A stretch of 32,105 bases of DNA from JAHEDH01 sp965364515 (GTDB lineage Bacteria; Actinomycetota; Acidimicrobiia; Spongiisociales; ZC4RG35): positions 1-32,105 of the forward strand of contig CBDTXZ010000015.1 in NCBI GenBank assembly GCA_965364515.1. The letters are read 5' to 3'. The position numbers and the translations under genes were made by a program. The notes beneath the pieces are model-generated. The model worked only from the letters and a program-made list of their open reading frames with translations. It ran no database searches and was not told where the DNA came from. Of the stretch, positions 1 through 7,094 are shown one piece after another. Position 1 is the first letter of the stretch. The number at the start of each line of letters is the position of its first letter.

Positions 1-312
1 CCCGGACAGCATCTCGATCTGATCGGCGCCTACCGGCCCGACATGCGGGAGGCCGACGACGTTGCGCTCACAAGGGCGCGGATCTTCGTGGACAGCCGAG
101 ACACGACCATCGAACACATCGGCGAGATCAGAGATCCGATCGAGCGAGGCGTGATCACCCGCGATGACATCGCCGCCGACTTCTACGACCTCGACTCCGG
201 AGCTTTCGCCCGATCGAGCCGTGAGGAGATCACGCTGTTCAAGAACGGGGGCGGCGCCCATCTCGACCTGATGACGAGCCGGCACATCCTCGACAGGTGG
301 AACGATCGCTGA
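1..312 (+). CDS. Ornithine cyclodeaminase / mu-crystallin family protein, C-terminal part
   Basis: The reading frame is open from the first base and ends at a TGA at 310-312, so only about the last 103 residues are here and the start lies outside the window. The visible part matches the C-terminal Rossmann half of the OCD/mu-crystallin family: a G-x-H-L-D-L-I-G-A-Y-R-P-D-M-R-E stretch, then V-D-S, a helix with G-V-I, and the closing S-S-R-E-E-I-T-L-F-K-N-G-G-G block followed by D-L, all typical of the family's NAD-binding domain. Members convert ornithine to proline, reduce cyclic imines, or act as alanine dehydrogenases; the substrate cannot be told from this part. Given the polyamine and arginine-type genes downstream, an ornithine- or imine-related role is plausible but inferred. 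A strong hairpin follows the stop. Confidence 0.85.
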   Translation, partial: PGQHLDLIGAYRPDMREADDVALTRARIFVDSRDTTIEHIGEIRDPIERGVITRDDIAADFYDLDSGAFARSSREEITLFKNGGGAHLDLMTSRHILDRWNDR

Positions 313-326
313 GACCGGACATGAGA

Positions 327-353
327 GAGCGCCCCGGCTGGACCGGGGCGCTC
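327..353. terminator. Bidirectional hairpin terminator between convergent genes
   Basis: Perfect 11-bp stem (GAGCGCCCCGG at 327-337 pairs with 343-353) with a 5-nt loop. It lies between the stop of the OCD-family gene (312) and the stop of the convergent CHRD gene (375). There is no clear T-tract, as is common in high-GC actinobacteria. Its position between two convergent stops supports shared use. Confidence 0.75.
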
Positions 354-374
354 CTCGACGATCGAGGCGGTCTG

Positions 375-809
375 CTACTTCGAGAGCTGGCCGCGGACGG
401 CACCGCCCGGGAAGTCGGCGTTGTGTACGTTGATGTAGTAGTCCTGAGGATTCTGACGGATGTCTTTGATCAGATCCTTGTCCACCCCGCCCACGCAACC
501 ATCGAACACGGCAGGCGGACTGTCGAAGAAGGTCACCACGATCGGACCATTGGAGCCAGCCGGTGCGTCATGAATGTGCGCTCTCGTCGGGTTGGCGATG
601 TCGGCAACATCCAGATCGAAACAGATCTCGCCCTGTCCCTGATTGAGTGTGAGGTGCATGGCCCCGCCGCCATTGGGATCCCCTCCCCCGACCTCGTTGT
701 CCCCGGACAGCTCTGCGCTCAGCGGTCGGCCACCTGCAGAAGCGGGGATCGCCGCCATCAGCATCAGCACGGCGACGAAGGCAGTCGCCACGGTCAATCG
801 GTTTCTCAT
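375..809 (-). CDS. Secreted CHRD-domain protein
   Basis: A 144-residue protein read leftwards. I place the start at the ATG at 807-809, preceded by a GGAGGGAGAG ribosome site, although the frame stays open further upstream. Residues 1-25 form a signal peptide: M-R-N-R-L, a hydrophobic stretch, then a P-A-S-A-G cleavage region. The rest fits the CHRD domain: an opening L-S-A-E-L-S-G-D-N-E-V strand, I-C-F-D-L-D-V in the middle, the T-R-A-H-I-H-D-A-P-A-G-S-N-G-P-I-V-V-T-F signature, and the C-terminal Y-Y-I-N-V-H-N-A-D-F-P-G-G-A-V-R-G-Q-L. CHRD domains occur in chordin and in many secreted bacterial proteins of unknown function. It is probably extracellular; no partner is evident. The divergent neighbour at 1083 is a small membrane protein. 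Confidence 0.85.
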   Translation of the reverse strand: MRNRLTVATAFVAVLMLMAAIPASAGGRPLSAELSGDNEVGGGDPNGGGAMHLTLNQGQGEICFDLDVADIANPTRAHIHDAPAGSNGPIVVTFFDSPPAVFDGCVGGVDKDLIKDIRQNPQDYYINVHNADFPGGAVRGQLSK

Positions 810-1082
810 GTCTCTCCCTCCATGGACTGCACGGTGCCGCCCTCGGGAAGCAATACGCACCGCTGGCCGAACGAGTTCAATCAGGAACGGAATAAGCCTG
901 TCTCTGGGCCTACTCGCTTTCTCCGCATCGCTATCTCTCGGATGACGCCGTGCAGAGGTGGCTCGTGCAGGGGCGGTGGGCCCGATAGGGGCCACGTCCC
1001 GGCACGCAGAGTCGAAATGCCCTAGGGACACCCACTTTCGGATCCCTATGGTTCAGCTCAAGGACCACAGGAGGACCTACAC
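810..1082. other. Divergent intergenic region, CHRD gene / small membrane protein gene
   Basis: These 273 bases separate two divergent starts and should carry both promoters. A short dyad, TAGGGA at 1023-1028 and TCCCTA at 1043-1048, sits about 35 bases before the rightward start and could be an operator. I see no conserved gene here and no clear consensus promoter. Confidence 0.4.
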
Positions 1083-1511
1083 ATGAACTACAGGAAGATG
1101 GCATCGATGGGTGCGATCGCACTTGGCATCTTGATGATCATTGGCGGAGCAACCACATGGTTCGTCGTGAGCGACACGCTCGGCGACCAGCAGATCATCA
1201 CGGCCGACGACGCGTGCCTGCCCGGAAACCTGGTCGATGGGCCGTTCACCGCCTACTGCCAAGCCGACATCATCAACCATCACACGATGGAGAGCACGGG
1301 CGGGCTCACGTACGCCCAGCTCGATCGTGAAGATCCGCTGCGCGACCTGGCCATGAGGTCTGCGTTCCTGCAGTCGTCTCTGTTCACATCGGTCGTGGCG
1401 TTCGGTGTGGCTGCGATGGCGGCCGGGATGGGCGTGGTCTTCGTGCTCATCGGCCTCGGCATGCGTGACGTTGCCGAAGTCGCATCACAGCAACCGGTTC
1501 GAGCCGGCTGA
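1083..1511 (+). CDS. Small membrane protein with two transmembrane segments, unknown function
   Basis: A 142-residue protein with an AGGAGG ribosome site at about 1069-1075, well placed for the ATG. Two hydrophobic segments, roughly residues 8-30 and 100-126, bracket an outward-looking loop of about 70 residues that holds two cysteines (in D-A-C-L-P-G and A-Y-C-Q), possibly a disulfide, and a D-Q-Q-I-I-T-A-D-D motif. This shape recalls actinobacterial membrane proteins whose names refer to aromatic-ring-opening dioxygenase LigA by annotation error, but I cannot assign a function. It forms its own transcription unit: a divergent gene lies upstream and a strong hairpin directly downstream. Confidence 0.75.
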   Translation: MNYRKMASMGAIALGILMIIGGATTWFVVSDTLGDQQIITADDACLPGNLVDGPFTAYCQADIINHHTMESTGGLTYAQLDREDPLRDLAMRSAFLQSSLFTSVVAFGVAAMAAGMGVVFVLIGLGMRDVAEVASQQPVRAG

Positions 1512-1528
1512 CAACCGACCGAATCCAA

Positions 1529-1560
1529 CTGGGGCCGGCTCCATGTGGAGCCGGCCCCAG
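1529..1560. terminator. Perfect 14-bp hairpin terminator
   Basis: CTGGGGCCGGCTCC at 1529-1542 pairs perfectly with 1547-1560 around an ATGT loop, 18 bases after the stop of the membrane protein gene. There is no U-tract. It also faces the broken minus-strand gene ending at 1633, so it may serve both directions. Confidence 0.8.
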
Positions 1561-1632
1561 TCGCGTTCGAGACTTCGAAAGCCTCGGCGACATTCGCCAA
1601 CGGATATCACATCGTGTGTCCCAGGAGGGCCG

Positions 1633-2163
1633 TCAGGACCACCGCCTGATCGGTTCGGGTTCGAGCCCCGACTCGACGAACTCGCTCTCCGTCACCCCGT
1701 CGAACACGGCTTGCCAGTCGGCGATGTCAACTGTCGGGACATCGCCGAGTTCGCAAAGGACGACGTTCGCTCCGAGGCCGCTACTCGCCGACGCTCTGCG
1801 GGCCGAGGAACTCTCCCTTGGCGAACCGCTTCGGGGCCGCGCTTGCCAGCGTCGGGTTCGCAGCTCGCGCAAGAACGCGGGTGAGCCACAATGCGATGCC
1901 CGGACACTGCCGGTTGCTGATTGCGACCGTCGTCTGATCTGGCCCAGGGCCATCCGAAAGCGTCGCGCTTCCGTGCACGGACGTCATGACGGCGCGCAGC
2001 GGCAGTGGCGTGCGGAAATGCGGGGCACCCGCCTTCCACTCGAAGTGCCAATCTCCGCTCTCCGGTGTGGCGACGTTGCCGACCACCTGCGTCATAGGCA
2101 CGCCACCGAGGACCCCACTCGCGGCATGTCCACGTACATCCAGACGGTCACGCCGTCCGGCAC
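1633..2163 (-). pseudogene. Frame-broken gene of unknown function (two single-base shifts)
   Basis: Read leftwards, three protein-like segments lie in three successive frames. Segment 1 (about 2163-2105) begins with a possible GTG at 2161-2163 and reads V-P-D-G-V-T-V-W-M-Y-V-D-M-P. Segment 2 (about 2115-1784) runs from G-G-V-P-M-T-Q-V-V-G-N-V-A through E-W-K-A-G-A-P-H-F-R-T-P-L-P-L-R to F-L-G-P-Q-S-V-G-E and a TAG at 1781-1783. Skipping one base at 1783 continues as S-G-L-G-A-N-V-V-L-C-E-L-G-D-V-P through D-W-Q-A-V-F-D-G-V-T-E to the stop at 1633. The joins are smooth and the composition is that of a real globular protein of about 175 residues, so this is either a decaying gene or one damaged by sequencing errors. 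I do not recognise the family. It follows the HAD gene on the same strand. Confidence 0.6.
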
Positions 2164-2229
2164 GAGGCGATCATGCAGTGCAAGACGACGGTTCCCCGAT
2201 CCGGCCCACAGGCCCGACCGACCGCGAGA

Positions 2230-2916
2230 TCAGCGGATCACGACACCGACAACGTCCCCGAGCTCGGCGATGACGTGGTCGAGCTCGAAGTCCACCGCAA
2301 GGTCGTCACCTCGTGGGTTGTACCAGCACGTGGCGATGCCGTAGCGGTATCCGCCCGCCATGTCCGACGTGAGACTGTCACCGACCATCACCGCTGACGA
2401 CCGCTCGGGGCGTCCGAGGCGCTCGAATGCAATGTCGAAGATCGCTGATCCCGGCTTCGCCGTCGCGACCTCCGACGAGATCACGATCGCGTCGAAGAAT
2501 CGTTCGATGCCGAGCCTGGCGACCCGTGCACGCTGCACGTCGGAGATGCCATTCGTCACCAAGCCGAGGACGGCAGTCGCGCCGACCGCTTCCAGCATCT
2601 CGAACGCGCCGGGATACAGCTCACCGAAACTCCCCAGACCATCGACGAAGAGGTCGCCCATCGCCACCGGATCGGCATCGATCCCGACAAGTTGGTTGAA
2701 CGACTCGAATCGCTTCGCACGCACCTCGTTGGCCGACATCGTGCCTGCCTCGACCTGCGCCCACATCGCCAGGTTGATCCGTCGGTAGGTATCGAGCAGC
2801 GGCCCGTAGTCGGTCACCCCGGCGAAGCGCATCGTGTGGGCGAACGCCTCCGCCTCGGACTCGTCGGAGTCCAGCAGCGTGTGATCCAGATCGAACAGGA
2901 CGGTCGTGTATCCCAT
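2230..2916 (-). CDS. HAD-superfamily phosphatase, YjjG-like
   Basis: A 228-residue haloacid-dehalogenase-type hydrolase starting at the ATG 2914-2916. Motif I is F-D-L-D-H-T-L-L with the nucleophile D9 and acid/base D11. Motif II is T121 in V-T-N-G. Motif III is K154 in T-A-K-P-G. Motif IV is G-D-S-L-T-S-D-M-A-G-G with D180 and D185. A helical cap occupies about residues 16-95, as in C1-type HADs. The H-T after DxD, the T-N-G loop and the D-S-L-T-S-D motif resemble YjjG-type (non-canonical) pyrimidine nucleotidases, which dephosphorylate nucleoside monophosphates, but closely related subfamilies act on other phosphomonoesters, so the substrate is open. It is probably soluble and Mg-dependent. 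Its start lies 37 bp from the divergent split-barrel gene at 2954. Confidence 0.85.
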   Translation of the reverse strand: MGYTTVLFDLDHTLLDSDESEAEAFAHTMRFAGVTDYGPLLDTYRRINLAMWAQVEAGTMSANEVRAKRFESFNQLVGIDADPVAMGDLFVDGLGSFGELYPGAFEMLEAVGATAVLGLVTNGISDVQRARVARLGIERFFDAIVISSEVATAKPGSAIFDIAFERLGRPERSSAVMVGDSLTSDMAGGYRYGIATCWYNPRGDDLAVDFELDHVIAELGDVVGVVIR

Positions 2917-2953
2917 CGAGATCAGGCTACGCAGTCACGAGTAGGGTCCCGAC

Positions 2954-3430
2954 ATGGCTCGAAAAGACATCTCGCTCACCGACACCGAGATGGCCGAGTT
3001 CCTTCAGTCCGGCCACACACTCCAGGTCGCCTCGTTGGACGCCGACGGCTACCCACATCTTGCTCCCATGTGGTACGTGATGAGGGGAGGCAAGATCACC
3101 TTCCGATCATTCCGGAAATCCCAGAAGATCGTCAACCTCCGCCGCAACCCGAGGCTGTCGGTTCTCCTGGAGTCCGGCGAGACGTACGACGAATTGAAGG
3201 GCGTGATGATTCGGGGAACTGCCATGCTCATCGACGACCGGGCGACGGTGTTGGAGATCTACGGTGCGATCGCCGCCAAGTACGAGATGATCGGCGGCGA
3301 ACCAGTGGAGTTGGAAGGCGAGGCGCTCGAAGCCGCTTTCGGCTCGTACGCGGCGAAGAACACCGCCGTGATCGTGGAACCCATCAAGATCGCCAGCTGG
3401 GATCATTCCAAGCTCGGCGGCGCCTACTGA
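2954..3430 (+). CDS. PPOX-class split-barrel protein, probably F420-binding
   Basis: A 158-residue protein with the pyridoxamine-5-phosphate-oxidase-like split beta barrel. The N-terminus ends a helix in F-L-Q-S-G-H-T-L-Q-V-A-S-L-D-A-D-G-Y-P-H-L-A-P-M-W-Y, followed by I-T-F-R-S-F-R-K-S-Q-K-I-V-N-L-R-R-N-P-R, the cofactor-phosphate region. The two basic clusters and the K-I-V-N-L-R-R-N-P-R pattern are those of actinobacterial F420-dependent FDOR-B enzymes (biliverdin-reductase and related types). Such proteins use reduced F420 or FMN to reduce unsaturated or heterocyclic substrates. The substrate cannot be inferred from the context. Only four bases separate its stop from the stop of the convergent MFS gene, so there is no room for a private terminator. 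I see no strong Shine-Dalgarno sequence. Confidence 0.8.
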   Translation: MARKDISLTDTEMAEFLQSGHTLQVASLDADGYPHLAPMWYVMRGGKITFRSFRKSQKIVNLRRNPRLSVLLESGETYDELKGVMIRGTAMLIDDRATVLEIYGAIAAKYEMIGGEPVELEGEALEAAFGSYAAKNTAVIVEPIKIASWDHSKLGGAY

Positions 3431-3434
3431 CCTC

Positions 3435-5015
3435 TCAACGGCGCTCGTTCTCGTCGACTCGCCGGTCGGCGAGCACCCGGACGTGGTCCCCTCCGCCTCG
3501 ACCACCCACCACGACGTCGAGGAACGTGTCGTGGTCGATCCGCAACACCTCACCGGCCTCGGTGCCGACGACGTCGGCAATCCGGGGCTGCTGGTGGATG
3601 AGGGCGATCTCGCCGACCAGATCTGGACGGCCGAGCCTTGCCACCGGTCGCCCATCGATGATGACGTCGACCTCGCCGCTCGAGATCACCCAGGCCGCAT
3701 CCGCTCGATCGTCACCCTGAGAGATCAGTCGCTCACCCGCCGCAAACGGAGCCGGCGTGCACGCCCTGGCCAGATACTCGAGCACATCGGCGGACAGGCC
3801 TTCGAAGCCGGGGACCTCCTGCAGGGTGTCGATCGTGGACTGGGGGATCACCGCCCTGTTGTCGATGTCCCGAAAGGCTCGGCTCAGGGCAACGAACGCT
3901 ACTGGCAGCAGCGCACCTGAGATCACGATCGCAGGCTCCACGCCGAACAGGGCCACGAGCAACGGCACGAGAGCAGCTCCGAGAGCCTGGCCTCCCGAAT
4001 CGAAGGCCTCGGTCACCCCGAACATCCTCATGTACCGATCGGGCGGGGTGATGCGTTGCAGCATGATCCGCTGAACGACCCGATGCACCGGGCGGAATCC
4101 GCCGGCGAGGGCCAGTAGCGGAAATGCCTGGGGGGCGATGCCGAGCAGCGACACCGATGCCCCCCTGCCGAAGGCGGCAGTACCGAGCACTCCGCGGAGC
4201 CGCACCCGGCCGAGCACGGAGACGAGCAGGAGGGCACCGACCAGCTCTCCCACGCCGATCAGCGACGCGAGATAGCCGGCGCCATCGTCACCGAGACCGA
4301 GCAGTTCGATCGCGACGAGCACGACGACGACGTCGGTTGCGCCCGACAGCACCGATGCCGCCGTCTTGTAGGCCAGCATCGGACGAGCACCGCGGACGGA
4401 GAACACAGTTGTCGTTCTCCTGCCGGATCCGGTCCCGATCACCTCCCCGGTGCGCGGTGAGAGCCAGAGGCCGACCAGCGCCAACGCGGCCATCGACGCG
4501 AACACGGTCGTCGAGTCCGAGACCGCCAGGATCGCACCTGCGATGGCCGGGCCGAGCGTCGCCCCGATGGCGTCGATCCAGCCGGTCACCACCATCGCAG
4601 CGGTGGCGTCGGTTGTGTGTTCGGCATGGACCGGGATGACGGCCAGATGGATCGGTCTCGCCAGGGAATAGGCGAGGGACCGGAAAGCGGCGAGTCCGAT
4701 GATCAACCACACCGGACCGGTCGAAACAGCAACGGCCCCCGCCGCCAGCCCGATGAACAACCAGATCAGGGTGAACCGCATGGGGGCCACGTGTCCTCGG
4801 TCGATCCACCGTATGAGGGCGGGCACCAACACCGCCGGCGCCAGCTGCGCGGCTGCGGCCAACCCGGCGAGCTCACCACCACCCGCCTCGAAAGCCACGA
4901 GGATCACCGCGAAGTAGACGGCGAACTCGATGATGGACACCAGCGCATACGTGATCAGCGCGCGGCGCATCGGGTCGTGCCCGAGCGCACGCGCCAGCGT
5001 CTGTCGGCGGCTCAT
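3435..5015 (-). CDS. MFS transporter with a C-terminal cyclic-nucleotide-binding domain
   Basis: A 526-residue protein. About the first 375 residues are hydrophobic, with roughly ten to twelve membrane segments and the basic or arginine-rich loops of the major facilitator superfamily (for example F-R-S-L-A-Y-S-L-A-R-P). From about residue 393 to 501 there is a soluble CAP_ED/Crp-like domain: G-F-E-G-L-S-A-D-V-L-E-Y-L-A-R at its entry, F-A-A-G-E-R-L-I-S-Q-G-D, G-E-V-D-V-I, and the phosphate-binding cassette G-E-I-A-L-I-H-Q-Q-P-R-I-A-D-V with the cassette Glu and Arg that contact cyclic nucleotides conserved. Transport may therefore be gated by cAMP or a related nucleotide at the cytoplasmic face. 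The transported compound is unknown. The start is the ATG at 5013-5015, just downstream of the MBL-fold gene stop at 5051, so the two may be co-transcribed. Confidence 0.85.
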   Translation of the reverse strand: MSRRQTLARALGHDPMRRALITYALVSIIEFAVYFAVILVAFEAGGGELAGLAAAAQLAPAVLVPALIRWIDRGHVAPMRFTLIWLFIGLAAGAVAVSTGPVWLIIGLAAFRSLAYSLARPIHLAVIPVHAEHTTDATAAMVVTGWIDAIGATLGPAIAGAILAVSDSTTVFASMAALALVGLWLSPRTGEVIGTGSGRRTTTVFSVRGARPMLAYKTAASVLSGATDVVVVLVAIELLGLGDDGAGYLASLIGVGELVGALLLVSVLGRVRLRGVLGTAAFGRGASVSLLGIAPQAFPLLALAGGFRPVHRVVQRIMLQRITPPDRYMRMFGVTEAFDSGGQALGAALVPLLVALFGVEPAIVISGALLPVAFVALSRAFRDIDNRAVIPQSTIDTLQEVPGFEGLSADVLEYLARACTPAPFAAGERLISQGDDRADAAWVISSGEVDVIIDGRPVARLGRPDLVGEIALIHQQPRIADVVGTEAGEVLRIDHDTFLDVVVGGRGGGDHVRVLADRRVDENERR

Positions 5016-5050
5016 CGGTCGGCAGGGTTCGGGGGCATCGCCGCCGGAGC

Positions 5051-5932
5051 CTACGGTGCCTGGGCTTGGTCGCGAGGTGTCCGATCGATGGAGACCGAGT
5101 CGAGGTCGGCGGCGACGATGAGGCGGCCATCGAATCCTCCTGCACGGACATCCTCGGCGAACGCCGCGACCTCCGCTCCTGTCTCCGGGACCGGGAGAAG
5201 GTGGGTCAACACGAGCGTGCCCACATTGGCCTCGACTGCGAACCGACCGAGCAGTCGGGTGTCTGCGTGATAGTCCAGGATGAAATGGCGATGCGTCGGC
5301 AGCACTTCGATCGCCTCGAACCGCATCGCCTCGTGAACCAGCACATCTGCGTCGTGGGCGAGCGCGGCAACTTCATCACAGACCCGGGTGTCGCCGCTGA
5401 TCGCAACCACCCCGTCGGGGGTTTCGATCCGGTAGCCGACTGCGCCAACCACCGGCTCGTGCCTGACCCCCGCCGCCAGTACCCGCACGCTTCCCGACGA
5501 CCAGATCTCGGTTGGTTCGGTCGGCGTCCGAAACGAGACGACATCGATGGCCGGCGAAGAGCTACGGCCGCTGTGAGATCGACGCGCCTCGATGTCGTCC
5601 TCCCAACCTTCGAGGACGCGGGCAGCGAAGCGGGCGGTGGGCCCGGCGGGTGCAACGATGGGTAGCGGGGACACGGTGTCGGCTCGGTCCATGATCCATC
5701 GTGTCAACACGAGATCGGCGAGACCGGCCACATGGTCACTGTGGTGGTGCGTGAGGAACACCGCATCCAGATCGGTCGGCCACAGGTCCACTCCTGCCAG
5801 GCGCTGCACGGTCGACCGACCGACGTCGAACTGCAGCGCGAGATCACCGACAGTCACCAGCACTCCAGGCCCTGCCCGGTTTGCGGACGGGACAGGAGTC
5901 CCGGTTCCGGTGATGACGACGGCCGTAGACAC
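5051..5932 (-). CDS. MBL-fold metal-dependent hydrolase (RNase Z / arylsulfatase-like)
   Basis: A metallo-beta-lactamase-fold hydrolase. I chose the GTG at 5930-5932 (293 residues) because family similarity begins at once with V-V-I-T-G-T-G-T-P-V-P-S; an upstream GTG at 5971 would add 13 residues, and neither has a good ribosome site. The metal motif H-H-H-S-D-H (preceded by F-L-T) is intact. Further ligands appear as H in G-V-R-H-E-P-V, D in I-S-G-D-T-R-V, and H in L-V-L-T-H-L-L-P. The G-T-G-x-P opening and the S-G-D-T-x-V block are typical of RNase Z, ElaC and the arylsulfatase AtsA group. A specific substrate cannot be named. It lies in tandem between the methyltransferase gene (stop 6032) and the MFS gene. 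Confidence 0.8.
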   Translation of the reverse strand: MSTAVVITGTGTPVPSANRAGPGVLVTVGDLALQFDVGRSTVQRLAGVDLWPTDLDAVFLTHHHSDHVAGLADLVLTRWIMDRADTVSPLPIVAPAGPTARFAARVLEGWEDDIEARRSHSGRSSSPAIDVVSFRTPTEPTEIWSSGSVRVLAAGVRHEPVVGAVGYRIETPDGVVAISGDTRVCDEVAALAHDADVLVHEAMRFEAIEVLPTHRHFILDYHADTRLLGRFAVEANVGTLVLTHLLPVPETGAEVAAFAEDVRAGGFDGRLIVAADLDSVSIDRTPRDQAQAP

Positions 5933-6031
5933 AGCGAGCCATTCTGCCAGGCAAGTGGACCGCTCGAGCACGGACAGCGTGCCGGAGAAGGCGCTCGTCC
6001 TGGGCCTCCAACGGTGCGGCGATGTCAGGGG

Positions 6032-6919
6032 TCAGGTGACCGATGCCCTCTGGTCACTCGCCTCTGGGAGCTTCTTCGCTACGACGGTGATGTCACTCGC
6101 CGCCTCGGCCAAGGGCGCGCCATCGACACTGCCATACGCCTCGACGACGTCCATACCGGAGTGGGCGAGGATGGACGTCATGTCGTCGAGGGAGTAATAG
6201 CGGTGCCACAGCGACAATTGCCTGGGAGGTCCGTTCTTCGGCACCACCGTGTATCGGTCGCAGGTCACCTGCTCGGCCCCGTACACGAAGCGGCTCTCGA
6301 TCAGGACGTACTCCCCCTCTGCGTAGAAGCCTCCCTCCAGGGAGTGGCTCAGGTAATGCCCCTCCTGTGCTTCCAAGAGGCGGGGGATCGAATGGAAGTC
6401 GAACACGAAGACCCCGTCCGGAGCGAGCCACCCGCGAACTTTCTCGAACAGCCGTGAGCGGTCCTCCGGAGCAAGCGCGCTGACATCACAGGAGATCATG
6501 GTGATCAGATCGAACTCCGCTGCGATCTCGGTCTCCAGATAGCTCTCGTGCCGATACTCGATCTCTATCCCGCTCTCCGAAGCTCGAGCGCGAGCGTGCC
6601 GGAGGGAGTTCTCGGAGAAGTCGATTCCGACCGCATGAACACCGAGCTTCGCCAGACGGAACGTGTAGAGACCTGGGCCGCAGCCGAGATCCAGGTATCT
6701 GCTCTCCTGATCGAGCGAGAAACGGCGATACATCCAGCCCACGGCCCGGTCGATGACCTCGTGCCGATAGCTGGCGGCGTCGCCGTCCGGGTCCAGGTGG
6801 AGTCCCAACATCTGCCCGGCGATGTGCGGATCGGTCCAGAGCCGGCGTGTCGACTGATTGGAATCGATCTCGGGTCTCACGAGTGCGTCGGCGAGAAGTG
6901 AGAACAAGGTTGAGGTCAT
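6032..6919 (-). CDS. Class I SAM-dependent methyltransferase
   Basis: A 295-residue protein. The start is the ATG at 6917-6919 with an AGGAGC ribosome site; the open frame upstream lacks protein-like composition. The Rossmann-type SAM-binding motif I is Y-L-D-L-G-C-G-P-G-L-Y-T-F-R-L-A, followed by the acidic motif II A-V-G-I-D-F-S-E-N-S-L and a motif near I-T-M-I-S-C-D-V-S-A-L. A 60-residue N-terminal helical part with D-P-H-I-A-G-Q-M-L precedes the fold. The C-terminal half (H-S-I-P-R-L-L-E-A-Q-E-G and D-R-Y-T-V-V) matches broad-specificity small-molecule methyltransferases of actinobacteria. The substrate is unknown. The gene is divergent from the antiporter, with 175 bp between their starts. 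Confidence 0.85.
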   Translation of the reverse strand: MTSTLFSLLADALVRPEIDSNQSTRRLWTDPHIAGQMLGLHLDPDGDAASYRHEVIDRAVGWMYRRFSLDQESRYLDLGCGPGLYTFRLAKLGVHAVGIDFSENSLRHARARASESGIEIEYRHESYLETEIAAEFDLITMISCDVSALAPEDRSRLFEKVRGWLAPDGVFVFDFHSIPRLLEAQEGHYLSHSLEGGFYAEGEYVLIESRFVYGAEQVTCDRYTVVPKNGPPRQLSLWHRYYSLDDMTSILAHSGMDVVEAYGSVDGAPLAEAASDITVVAKKLPEASDQRASVT

Positions 6920-7094
6920 CTGTGCTCCTGCAGAGGTGAGTATCGCGAGAAACGTCGGGGAGGAGAGGATGAACGCGCGTCTCCGGCAGGCGTGCGCGCC
7001 GTCCGGCCACGCCCTCCTGCACGTGGCGGAAACACGGTGCACATCGACTCGACACCCTTGCCGGTTAGATTCGTGGCACCGTGGAGCACGCCTG

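Noticed and set aside
375..1031. Longer 218-residue version of the CHRD protein
   Set aside because: The signal peptide begins at the ATG at 809, with a good ribosome site; the upstream extension is Arg-rich and unlike a secretion signal.
6858..7094. N-terminal extension of the antiporter
   Set aside because: The upstream 79 codons are not hydrophobic and cross the divergent methyltransferase start; the ATG at 7095 leads straight into the first membrane segment.
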